NCBI GenBank assembly: GCA_947175775.1
Contig: CAMWNY010000171.1
Coordinates: 1-6,010 of the forward strand
Reading direction: 5' to 3'
From: an uncultured Lachnospiraceae bacterium
GTDB lineage: Bacteria > Bacillota > Clostridia > Lachnospirales > Lachnospiraceae
DNA: 6,010 bases
A program made the position numbers and the translations under genes. Shown here piece by piece: positions 1 to 5,746 of the stretch (the stretch's first letter is position 1; each line of letters opens with the position of its first letter). The notes beneath the pieces are model-generated. The model was not told where the DNA came from. It made no database searches and was given only the letters and a program-made list of their open reading frames with translations.

Positions 1-641
1 GTCGGGTCTGTTTCGTCCAATGTGTAGTAAATTGTTGTTCCCGATGCGGCATGTAATTCTACCTTCATGCCTACAGGCACTTCACCCGGCTCAATGCTTG
101 CCTTAGGTGGCAATACGGTTGAAGGGTCTACAGCAGTCTGCTTAATTGTATACACAAACTCAGCAACCTCACTAAAATTCTTACCCTTAATCGCAATCGC
201 TTTAATCGTTACTGCCTCGTTAATTGCAATCGGAGCTTCGTACTTCGTGCTCTTATCTGTCGGCTCGGTTGTTCCGTCTGTTGTATAGTAAATAACCGCA
301 TCTTCTGTTTCACATTCCAGCGTAACTTTTGTTCCCTTTGCCACTTCGCCTGCTTCCGGCGTTGCAGTAGGCGCCGCAACAAACTTAGCGGGATCTACTA
401 CCGTGTATTCAAAGGTCACAACATGGCTCTTAAGACCGTTCTTTACAGCAATCGCCTTAACTGTTACCGCCTTCTCTTCGTCACCAAGAGAAATGGGACC
501 TTCATAAAGCGTACTGTTTTCTGTCGGCTCTTTTCCGTCTAATGTGTAATAAATCTTTGCATCTTTTGTAGCGCTGCTGAGTTCAACTGGCGTTCCCATC
601 GGTATGTTGCCCTGTGCATTCTTCGCCGCAGGCGCATCAAC
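1..641 (-). repeat. Three tandem chitobiase/Fn3-associated C-terminal repeats (third cut by window edge)
   Basis: From residue 1656 the protein carries repeats with the plan 'G-x-x-x-x-G-T-x-V-x-L ... I-Y-Y-T-x-D-G ... P-T ... Y-x-x-P-I ... V-T-[V/I]-K-A-I-A-x-K'. The Tyr-Tyr pair falls at 1686-1687, 1773-1774 and 1860-1861, an exact 87-residue period. This pattern is the CHB_HEX_C/Fn3_assoc type found after catalytic domains in many secreted glycan-active enzymes. Copies are linked by short 'V-D-P' joints (near 1738 and 1827). More copies or an anchoring domain may follow beyond base 1. Confidence 0.85.
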
Positions 642-3600
642 ATAATGCGCAGGTGTCCAGCTTCCAAAGTATACCTTTACATCGCTGACAGGGTTCTTGG
701 TTACCACGGTCTTGGCAGGTCTCTTGCTTGTGTCTGCAGCGGTTCCTCCTTTTACTGTAGTATTATACTCTTTGTAAATAGCATCTTCCGGCTTTGTACC
801 TGACATAGCATTCCAACCTACAGGTTCAATAATGTCTGCCCTGTCAAGTACCGTATTAACAAATGTTACGGTCGCGCGCTTCTGACCTTCTATAGGCTTT
901 CCAGTCGCCTCATCATATTTAACCGCAAACCACGGCCTTCCCAAATACCCAATGTCCTTAAGCGCTCCCTCATCGTGCGTTCCCGTTACTTTACAATTCA
1001 AAAAGAGATAACCATATTTCAGCGGTAAACTTGCTGCCGTAATATAACCGCCTGACTTTGCATCACTGTATCCTGCAAATTTCAGCTCGCAATCCTCAAA
1101 CACAGCATCTCCTGCACCGCAGATATAATCTGTATTACCTTCAATCAGGCAGTTTCTAAAGTAAGAATGCGGTGAGGCGCTTCCCGTGCCAATTGTATCC
1201 TGATTGCTAAGGAACTGGCAGTTAAAGAACTCTGCCCTGTCACCCTGATCCTCGATATACAATGCAGCCGCACGCTCTCCAGCCGCCTTGCTTCGTAAAT
1301 CCAGGTTCTCGTTTCTTTCCGGCTTTTTATCCTTCTGCTCTACAGGCTCTACAGGCTCTACACCATCCTCAATTTCTTCTTTCGTAAGGTATCTGTTAAA
1401 TGAGTTTTCAAATACAATGTTTTCGGCTTTAAAATCCGTACCTCTGACACGTACCGTGCATCCCCATCTGTAAACTTCGTTCTTTTCCGTTTTTTCATAC
1501 GCTCTTTCCGCGTCATAGAAACCATACTGTCTGTCAACCGGCTTGATACTGTAGTATTTATATCCTACGCCGTAATACCATGTAAGCTTTACTTCCTGAT
1601 CCGGTGTATCGTTTATAAATGTGATATATGGTACATCTACCGTAATCTGCTCTCTGTAGGTACCCGGCGCAATATGAATCGTGATGCGTTTTTCTTCACT
1701 TTTCGGATTCATGCGTTTTGCAATTTGAAGCGCTTTCGTTATGGTCTTATAACTGTCCTCTTTATCCTTATATCCTACATAGAGATCCGCCTTCCATGCC
1801 AGTGCAGATGTATCCGTGTAAATAAAGAGCAAATCTTTTTCGACAGCGCCGTCTTTTACGATAACATGTGTTTTTGTTTCGTATCCGTCCACTACGGCGC
1901 TTGCTTCATACTCGCCTTCACGAAGTTGAACCGTATATCCGTCTTTTGCCGCATTCAACTCAGCTTTATAAATATAATCCTTATCCAGTACGCCCTCTTC
2001 GCTGACATAGGTAAACGAAATTTCTGTTACTTCTGCTCCGTCTAACTCAAGGAACTTACCGTTTACTGAGTATGTTGGCTTTTTCGTTACTGTAATGTCC
2101 GCGTTATAATTTTCCGTCTTTTTTATTGTGGTTTCACTTGATAAGTTATAGTCATCCACACCCTCTAATTGGATGGTGTATTCTACGTCTGCTTCTAAAA
2201 TTCCTTTGAAGCTCATATCATTTTTATTTGTTTTGTCAATATCAAGCTCAAGCTCTTCTGTATCCGTGGCAAGAATAATTTTAAGATTATCAAGACGCTC
2301 ATAGTCAGCTTCAAAGCCTGTTATCTTACCGGAATATGTGATTGTCTGCCTTGATACGACTGTTAAATTTTGCGTCTGATTGGTATTCCCTACCAGTATT
2401 GTCTTTTGCGAACTGTCAAATCCATACTGCGGATTGCCTGACAACGTTGCAACATAAGTCTGTCCACAAGTCAATGTTACGGCATAGCTTCCATCATCCG
2501 CCACCTCTACAGGTATTGTACATTTATCCGCTTGATTTACAAAAGACACTGTGCAGCCACTGATGTCATAATTATCAGGGTTTAAAATGTTTCCGCTTAC
2601 TTTTACAGCGGCATCGCGGACTACTTCGATTTTAGTAAGCCATACAAGACCGGTTGCCTCCATTAAAACATATCTCGTATCTTCGTTGTATGTTATCTCT
2701 CCATTCTGATTTTGATCCGGAAGTGTTGATGCATCCTGATCTTTACTGGTAAGCCGCTTTAGCATATAGGCTCCGTTAGCGGGCAATATTGATACCTTTC
2801 CCCTTCCTGATACGGGGATTTTTACTAAAGTTGTCGCATTTACTTGTACCCGATTATCTGATCGTACGTCAAATTTTCCACTCGGATCAGTGTTAACATA
2901 AAGCCCATTATATTTTTGGTCCCCATCAGGGTCATCTGGATCCCTATATGTTTGTTTAACGTCATTTGTCAACACAGGATCTTTAATTGTAAAATCCCAT
3001 ACAAGACGTTCCACGAAATTAATAGCATATGTCCGATCTTTGTTATCCACCACAAGATTCTCACAGTTAAGATAATACGGATACTCAACCTTTTTGCTTA
3101 CAGATACAGAATATGTACCATTTCTTAAATCTATTGTGTTATTACCTTTCTCGCAAGTATAAGTATAGTTGTTATCTTCTGTATCTGTAAAAATAAAATC
3201 GAAATCAGATACATTTAATTTATTATCAAAACTCTTAACTTGAAGTGTTACAGTATAAAAGTGTTTCTTTGTGAAAGTAATTATTTTATCACTTCCTGTA
3301 TTATCTGAACTAAGATCTAATTCATTTGTATAATCATACTCTCTTATACCTGTTCCTGTTGCTTCGATGTCATATATCAAATCCTTTTTTAGGATAACGG
3401 TAAATGTGTTGCTGCCTTTCGATTCTACCGTCTGAGTGTAACTTTCATCTTTTGAAGTAAACACAAGCTTTAAATCTGTTGGAATTGTTGCTCCATCAGA
3501 AAATTCAATTGTTCCTTGCACAGTTTCCACAGATAAAGACTGCGCCTGAATATCCTGATTCATCGTGTTCGCCTTGCCTACGGTAATCGTTTTTGGCTCA

Positions 3601-5606
3601 TCGGCGCTATAGCCTGGATCACTGAAAGAAATTGCGTAGGCAGGCTGTCCTCCTGTCGTAGTCTCACCATATAATGTAACTTCATATGCTCCGTTGTTTT
3701 CTATTGTGTCCTGGGCAATAATTTTGGATTCACGGTTACTTTCCTCGGTAAAAATTACATCAATGCCATCCTTGGCTCCTGTAATGGTACCGGAAACCTT
3801 TACTGCAGGCATCTGCTCTACCTTAATGCCATATAGATATTCGCCATTAGATTTTTCAACTAATTCCGGAAGCATCTCAAATACAGCATAACCATCTGTC
3901 CCCTTACATGTAAATGTTTGCGTTTCCTTATACTCTTCGGCTTTTTCTCCATCTATATTATAAATTGTATTCTTATTATAACCTTCTATCGTTACTTTGC
4001 TAGGACCTTTTACAGGTATCTTAATGATTGTTCCCCTATTAACCTGGGCTCCTCCATCTCTTTTTGTATGGAATTTCCCTTTGGTGGTATCAATTACAAG
4101 TCCCTCTACACTAATAACCTTACCTTGTGCGGAATCAACCACCTTGTTTGTATCTGTCATAAGGTCGCTTCCTGAATGGAAATCCCATTCTGAGGGAATT
4201 TCTTTGAAAATCGCCTTTATAGAGACATTGCCCTTAGGCATAGCAAACTGATTATATTCAACAGTTACGGGCATTAAGCCATCACCTGTCTGCACCTCCC
4301 AAGCATCAAAACAATAACCTTCGTTCGGTGTTGCAGTTAAGGCAACTGTTGCACCTTCTATTGATTCTGCTGCATCCGCCTGTGCAGAACCATTTTCATC
4401 ACTGGATACAGTCACTGTATACTTCTCATTGACTTGACTTGATTGGTCATAGATAACATCACTACCAACTTTGAGATAAATATTACTATAAATAATATCA
4501 CATTTTCTTGATGCAACCATACCAATATATTGATATTGTGCATCAACTACATCAAGTTTAAGAACATCCTTTGTGTATGTTTTTGCTTCGTTCTCTCCAA
4601 TTTTGCAGGTATATGTTGTACCATCAAAAGTGAGGCTTAAATCATACACATTTCCATCAGCAACAGTCGGTTGAAGTCCTGTGCTACTTTTATCCAGCCA
4701 CTGGTCTACACGAGTAAAATTATTTACATTACCTTTTCCCAAAGAACCTGCTACAACATAGTTAGAAAGTTTTCCACTATCTTTTTCATCAATATACATA
4801 TCATCACGCGCCATGAGCCCAAACGCCCCTTGACCATCATTACCTGTTGCAGTAAGCGTTGCTTTAGCCCTAAGCTCAAACGGACTCTCTATAGGCACTT
4901 GATAATAATACATTGTATATCCATCATCACCACCCGGTATTTCATTTTTATTCGCATCCTGCCCATTCGTTACTTTCTGAGCTCCATTAATAGATGCAAC
5001 ACGCATATTTCCATCTGCATTTGTTTCAAGAGCATAATAAATGGTATCTCCTACATTTGTAATCCCTTTGTTTGCAGTACCAAATACACTTCCTTTAAAG
5101 GTATTGGCATAGTCCTTCCAAAAAACACTTGTTCCAGTCGGCGGACTATATACCTTCAAATTCTCAACAATCTCATCCTCTTCTTTCGTCTTTTCTGCGG
5201 TCTCCGTTTCCTCCGTCTCCACACTTAAAGAAGACTCCGTCTCAGAAGCCTGTTCCTCATCCGATACCTCTGCATCCGTTGCCGCATCGCTCTCTACAGT
5301 CGTCTCTTCTCCTGCGTCCGTATCGTCTTTTTTGTCCGAAGCGTTATCTTCGCTCTTTGTCGTCTCTTCCGCTGCTGCGTCTTCCGTTGCGGATTCAGAA
5401 ACCGCAACCGTCTCCGCTTCTTCCTTGTCCGCGGCTTCGCGTTCCGTGTCATCGTCTCTGTCTGTTTCGTCAGCGACTTCCTCAATGTACCCTCCCGAAT
5501 CGGCGGGAGCTTCGCTTGCAAACGCTGTCATGTTGGACATTACCATCGCGCCCGATAGTATCACAGCCATAACACGTTTCATAAGCCCTTTTTTGAACTT
5601 GCTCAT
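1..5606 (-). CDS. Large secreted multidomain pectinesterase (CE8), 3' end outside window
   Basis: This is one open frame of 1868 codons with no stop, starting at the ATG at 5604-5606 and leaving the window at base 1. The start is set by AGGAGG seven bases upstream and by a signal peptide right after it. The CE8 domain (about 1267-1620) carries the pectin methylesterase motifs in order: GTYRE at 1315-1319, QDT at 1469-1471, TDYICG at 1492-1497 and LGRPW at 1555-1559. CE8 enzymes hydrolyse the methyl esters of galacturonan, releasing methanol and leaving pectate. Upstream are an acidic linker, a lectin-like module, an InlB-type repeat, two related WDF modules and several beta-sandwich repeats. 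Downstream are chitobiase/Fn3-associated repeats. A typical bacterial pectinesterase has about 350-430 residues, so most of this protein is accessory. A cell-wall anchor, S-layer domain or second catalytic domain could lie beyond base 1. The enzyme family is confident; the substrate specificity is inferred. Confidence 0.95.
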   Translation of the reverse strand, partial: MSKFKKGLMKRVMAVILSGAMVMSNMTAFASEAPADSGGYIEEVADETDRDDDTEREAADKEEAETVAVSESATEDAAAEETTKSEDNASDKKDDTDAGEETTVESDAATDAEVSDEEQASETESSLSVETEETETAEKTKEEDEIVENLKVYSPPTGTSVFWKDYANTFKGSVFGTANKGITNVGDTIYYALETNADGNMRVASINGAQKVTNGQDANKNEIPGGDDGYTMYYYQVPIESPFELRAKATLTATGNDGQGAFGLMARDDMYIDEKDSGKLSNYVVAGSLGKGNVNNFTRVDQWLDKSSTGLQPTVADGNVYDLSLTFDGTTYTCKIGENEAKTYTKDVLKLDVVDAQYQYIGMVASRKCDIIYSNIYLKVGSDVIYDQSSQVNEKYTVTVSSDENGSAQADAAESIEGATVALTATPNEGYCFDAWEVQTGDGLMPVTVEYNQFAMPKGNVSIKAIFKEIPSEWDFHSGSDLMTDTNKVVDSAQGKVISVEGLVIDTTKGKFHTKRDGGAQVNRGTIIKIPVKGPSKVTIEGYNKNTIYNIDGEKAEEYKETQTFTCKGTDGYAVFEMLPELVEKSNGEYLYGIKVEQMPAVKVSGTITGAKDGIDVIFTEESNRESKIIAQDTIENNGAYEVTLYGETTTGGQPAYAISFSDPGYSADEPKTITVGKANTMNQDIQAQSLSVETVQGTIEFSDGATIPTDLKLVFTSKDESYTQTVESKGSNTFTVILKKDLIYDIEATGTGIREYDYTNELDLSSDNTGSDKIITFTKKHFYTVTLQVKSFDNKLNVSDFDFIFTDTEDNNYTYTCEKGNNTIDLRNGTYSVSVSKKVEYPYYLNCENLVVDNKDRTYAINFVERLVWDFTIKDPVLTNDVKQTYRDPDDPDGDQKYNGLYVNTDPSGKFDVRSDNRVQVNATTLVKIPVSGRGKVSILPANGAYMLKRLTSKDQDASTLPDQNQNGEITYNEDTRYVLMEATGLVWLTKIEVVRDAAVKVSGNILNPDNYDISGCTVSFVNQADKCTIPVEVADDGSYAVTLTCGQTYVATLSGNPQYGFDSSQKTILVGNTNQTQNLTVVSRQTITYSGKITGFEADYERLDNLKIILATDTEELELDIDKTNKNDMSFKGILEADVEYTIQLEGVDDYNLSSETTIKKTENYNADITVTKKPTYSVNGKFLELDGAEVTEISFTYVSEEGVLDKDYIYKAELNAAKDGYTVQLREGEYEASAVVDGYETKTHVIVKDGAVEKDLLFIYTDTSALAWKADLYVGYKDKEDSYKTITKALQIAKRMNPKSEEKRITIHIAPGTYREQITVDVPYITFINDTPDQEVKLTWYYGVGYKYYSIKPVDRQYGFYDAERAYEKTEKNEVYRWGCTVRVRGTDFKAENIVFENSFNRYLTKEEIEDGVEPVEPVEQKDKKPERNENLDLRSKAAGERAAALYIEDQGDRAEFFNCQFLSNQDTIGTGSASPHSYFRNCLIEGNTDYICGAGDAVFEDCELKFAGYSDAKSGGYITAASLPLKYGYLFLNCKVTGTHDEGALKDIGYLGRPWFAVKYDEATGKPIEGQKRATVTFVNTVLDRADIIEPVGWNAMSGTKPEDAIYKEYNTTVKGGTAADTSKRPAKTVVTKNPVSDVKVYFGSWTPAHYVDAPAAKNAQGNIPMGTPVELSSATKDAKIYYTLDGKEPTENSTLYEGPISLGDEEKAVTVKAIAVKNGLKSHVVTFEYTVVDPAKFVAAPTATPEAGEVAKGTKVTLECETEDAVIYYTTDGTTEPTDKSTKYEAPIAINEAVTIKAIAIKGKNFSEVAEFVYTIKQTAVDPSTVLPPKASIEPGEVPVGMKVELHAASGTTIYYTLDETDP
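747..1808 (-). other. CE8 pectin methylesterase catalytic domain
   Basis: Residues about 1267-1620 form the right-handed beta-helix esterase. Aligned by motif to the Dickeya PemA family, the nucleophile is D1493 (TDYICG), the acid/base is D1470 (QDT), the oxyanion glutamine is Q1469, and R1557 and W1559 of LGRPW are present. GTYRE at 1315-1319 and the terminal EYNTT at 1613-1617 match the family. The glutamine usually opening the QAVAL motif is replaced by R1445, exactly 24 residues before Q1469 as in PemA. About 40 extra residues lie before that motif. All the catalytic acids are intact, so an active enzyme is likely. Confidence 0.93.
1815..2609 (-). repeat. Tandem beta-sandwich repeats, second block
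   Basis: Residues about 1000-1264 contain three repeats starting near VKVSGNILNPDNY, ITYSGKITGFEAD and YSVNGKFLELDGA. Each has the 'strand-x-G-x-[I/F]' opening and a later 'Y-x-[V/I]-x-L' strand, as in the block at residues 602-868. The final repeat has GYTVQLREGEYEASAVVDGY, a clear carboxypeptidase-regulatory-like ending, and runs into the esterase domain. The role is probably spacing the catalytic domain from the N-terminal modules. Each copy is strongly diverged, so homology to a named family is tentative. Confidence 0.5.
2613..2999 (-). repeat. WDF beta module, copy 2, with EF-hand-like loop
   Basis: Residues 870-998 repeat the copy 1 plan: WDF at 870-872, GKF at 910-912, QVN at 921-923 and KIPVSG at 929-934, ending with WLTKIEVVRD. 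The two QVN motifs are exactly 400 residues apart. This copy has two acidic insertions relative to copy 1: an Asp-rich stretch at about 889-896, and a 12-residue loop at 964-975 matching the EF-hand calcium consensus. Function is inferred to be glycan binding or structural. Confidence 0.6.
3003..3803 (-). repeat. Tandem beta-sandwich repeats, first block (carboxypeptidase-regulatory-like)
   Basis: Residues about 602-868 read as three divergent repeats of roughly 85-95 residues. The first begins VKVSGTITGAKDG and has the pattern 'G-A-Y-E-V-T-L' mid-way and 'K-T-I-T-V' near its end. The second begins near VQGTIEFSDG and the third near HFYTVTLQV. The pattern 'V-x-G-x-I ... strand ... Y-x-V-x-L' is typical of carboxypeptidase-regulatory-like or SpaA-like beta sandwiches, used as spacers or stalks in exported proteins. 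The segment is markedly AT-rich. Exact repeat borders are uncertain. Confidence 0.5.
3813..4187 (-). repeat. WDF beta module, copy 1
   Basis: Residues 474-598 begin with Trp-Asp-Phe and include GKF at 510-512, QVN at 521-523 and KIPVKG at 529-534. They end with the strand YLYGIKVEQM. A second copy lies at residues 870-998. This layout, opening with WDF and ending in an 'x-I-x-V' strand just before a new beta domain, resembles the accessory modules that accompany multidomain pectinesterases and pectate lyases in Clostridia. It may bind carbohydrate, but no family was confirmed. Confidence 0.6.
4203..4424 (-). other. Divergent InlB B-repeat-like module
   Basis: Residues 395-468 fit the bacterial 'divergent InlB B-repeat' pattern. 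A YTVTVSSDENGSA strand is followed by GATVALTATPNEGYCFDAWEV and closes with FAMPKGNVSIKAIFK. The hallmarks are the 'A-x-P-x-x-G-Y-x-F-x-x-W' core and the 'M-P-x-x-N-V-x-I-x-A-x-F' ending. These small beta-grasp repeats are common in secreted Firmicute proteins and are usually structural or adhesive. Only one copy is seen here. Confidence 0.8.
4443..5156 (-). other. Lectin or laminin-G-like beta module (candidate carbohydrate-binding)
   Basis: Residues about 151-388 look like a concanavalin-type jelly roll. They contain alternating beta-strand patterns, the segment FELRAKATLTA, then GAFGLMARDDMYID, and a late YDLSLTFDGTTYTC segment followed by YIGMVASRKCDIIYSNIYL. This order (strand with Phe-x-Leu, Gly-rich 'GLMARD' turn, late strand ending in a Tyr-Ser-Asn-Ile pattern) resembles lectin/glucanase-fold or DUF1349-like modules attached to clostridial pectinases. 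Binding of pectin or another wall glycan is inferred. The fold assignment is moderate; the ligand is unknown. Confidence 0.55.
5160..5513 (-). other. Acidic Ser/Thr/Ala-rich linker of the pectinesterase
   Basis: Residues about 32-149 consist almost entirely of Glu, Asp, Thr, Ser, Ala and Lys, with many short Glu-Thr and Glu-Glu runs and almost no aromatic residues. It is low-complexity and probably disordered, separating the mature N terminus from the first folded module. Such linkers are common just after the signal peptide in large exported proteins of gut Firmicutes. It is noticeably more GC-rich than the following 2 kb. Overlapping open frames on both strands here are composition artefacts. 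Confidence 0.8.
5517..5606 (-). other. Signal peptide of the pectinesterase
   Basis: Residues 1-30 have a basic start (K3, K5, K6, K10, R11), a hydrophobic core from about V12 to M26, and an Ala-Phe-Ala end at 28-30 followed by Ser-Glu. This is a standard type I signal peptidase site, with predicted cleavage after A30. There is no lipobox cysteine, so lipoprotein anchoring is unlikely. Export by the Sec pathway is inferred. Methionines at 9 and 13 could serve as starts but would remove the basic region and lie too far from the ribosome binding site. Confidence 0.9.
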
Positions 5607-5613
5607 AATTCGT

Positions 5614-5619
5614 CCTCCT
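5614..5619 (-). promoter_or_regulatory. Ribosome binding site of the pectinesterase gene
   Basis: A perfect AGGAGG on the minus strand ends seven bases before the ATG at 5604-5606. It fixes the start codon over the in-frame methionines at residues 9 and 13. Confidence 0.93.
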
Positions 5620-5639
5620 ATCATTGATTAATACCGTCC

Positions 5640-5659
5640 GGCACGTCTTCCACCGTGCC
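5640..5659 (-). promoter_or_regulatory. Leader hairpin upstream of the pectinesterase start
   Basis: A perfect 6-bp GC-rich stem (GGCACG with CGTGCC) closes an 8-base loop containing GGA. It sits about 20 bases upstream of the ribosome binding site. No T-run follows, so it is not a canonical terminator. It may stabilise the leader or be a binding site for a regulator. Confidence 0.5.
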
Positions 5660-5671
5660 CGTGCAAACCAA

Positions 5672-5687
5672 GGCTTCCTTTACAGCC
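5672..5687 (-). promoter_or_regulatory. Small second leader hairpin
   Basis: A 4-bp stem (GGCT with AGCC) closes an 8-base loop with AAAGGA. It lies just inside the predicted transcript start and is weak on its own. It is listed because it pairs with the stronger hairpin next to it and also exposes a GGA. Confidence 0.25.
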
Positions 5688-5696
5688 AATGCCGCT

Positions 5697-5726
5697 AATA
5701 TACTTTAATGGTATCAGATTTTTCAG
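5697..5726 (-). promoter_or_regulatory. Candidate sigma-A-type promoter of the pectinesterase gene
   Basis: Reading the minus strand, CTGAAA (5721-5726, four of six matches to the -35 consensus) is separated by 18 bases from TATATT (5697-5702), a good -10 match. Transcription would start near 5690 and give a leader of roughly 85 bases. The -35 match is imperfect and the surroundings are AT-rich, so this is a tentative call. Confidence 0.35.
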
Positions 5727-5746
5727 CATATTAAAAGTTCTTTATT

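Noticed and set aside
1339..1362. Possible CRISPR or tandem repeat array
   Set aside because: Only two full 9-base units and a partial one, in frame within a coding region (Val-Glu-Pro). This is a coding micro-repeat without spacers.
1674..2045. Plus-strand frame of 123 codons with hydrophobic stretches that could suggest a membrane protein
   Set aside because: It is antisense to the start of the CE8 domain and the preceding beta repeat. The hydrophobic runs come from antisense of charged codons.
4671..5228. Open frame of 185 codons on the plus strand, rich in Ile, Cys, Thr and Ser
   Set aside because: It lies entirely opposite the pectinesterase frame, whose translation shows clear domains. 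Its composition is that of an antisense shadow and it has no convincing ribosome binding site or domain.
5129..5631. Overlapping plus-strand frames (Pro/Leu/Ser-rich and Ser/Ala-rich) and an Arg/Lys-rich minus-strand frame at 5294-5521
   Set aside because: They arise from the low-complexity Glu/Thr/Ala/Ser coding of the acidic linker read in other frames; none has domain-like sequence.
5640..5659. Intrinsic terminator after the small 75-codon gene
   Set aside because: The stem is GC-rich but is followed by a mixed sequence without a T-run on the minus strand, and it lies downstream of the better promoter candidate.
5640..5687. A cyclic di-GMP riboswitch or other known riboswitch in the pectinesterase leader
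   Set aside because: The leader is short and has two simple hairpins, without the conserved joining sequences of the GEMM classes or other riboswitches I can recognise.
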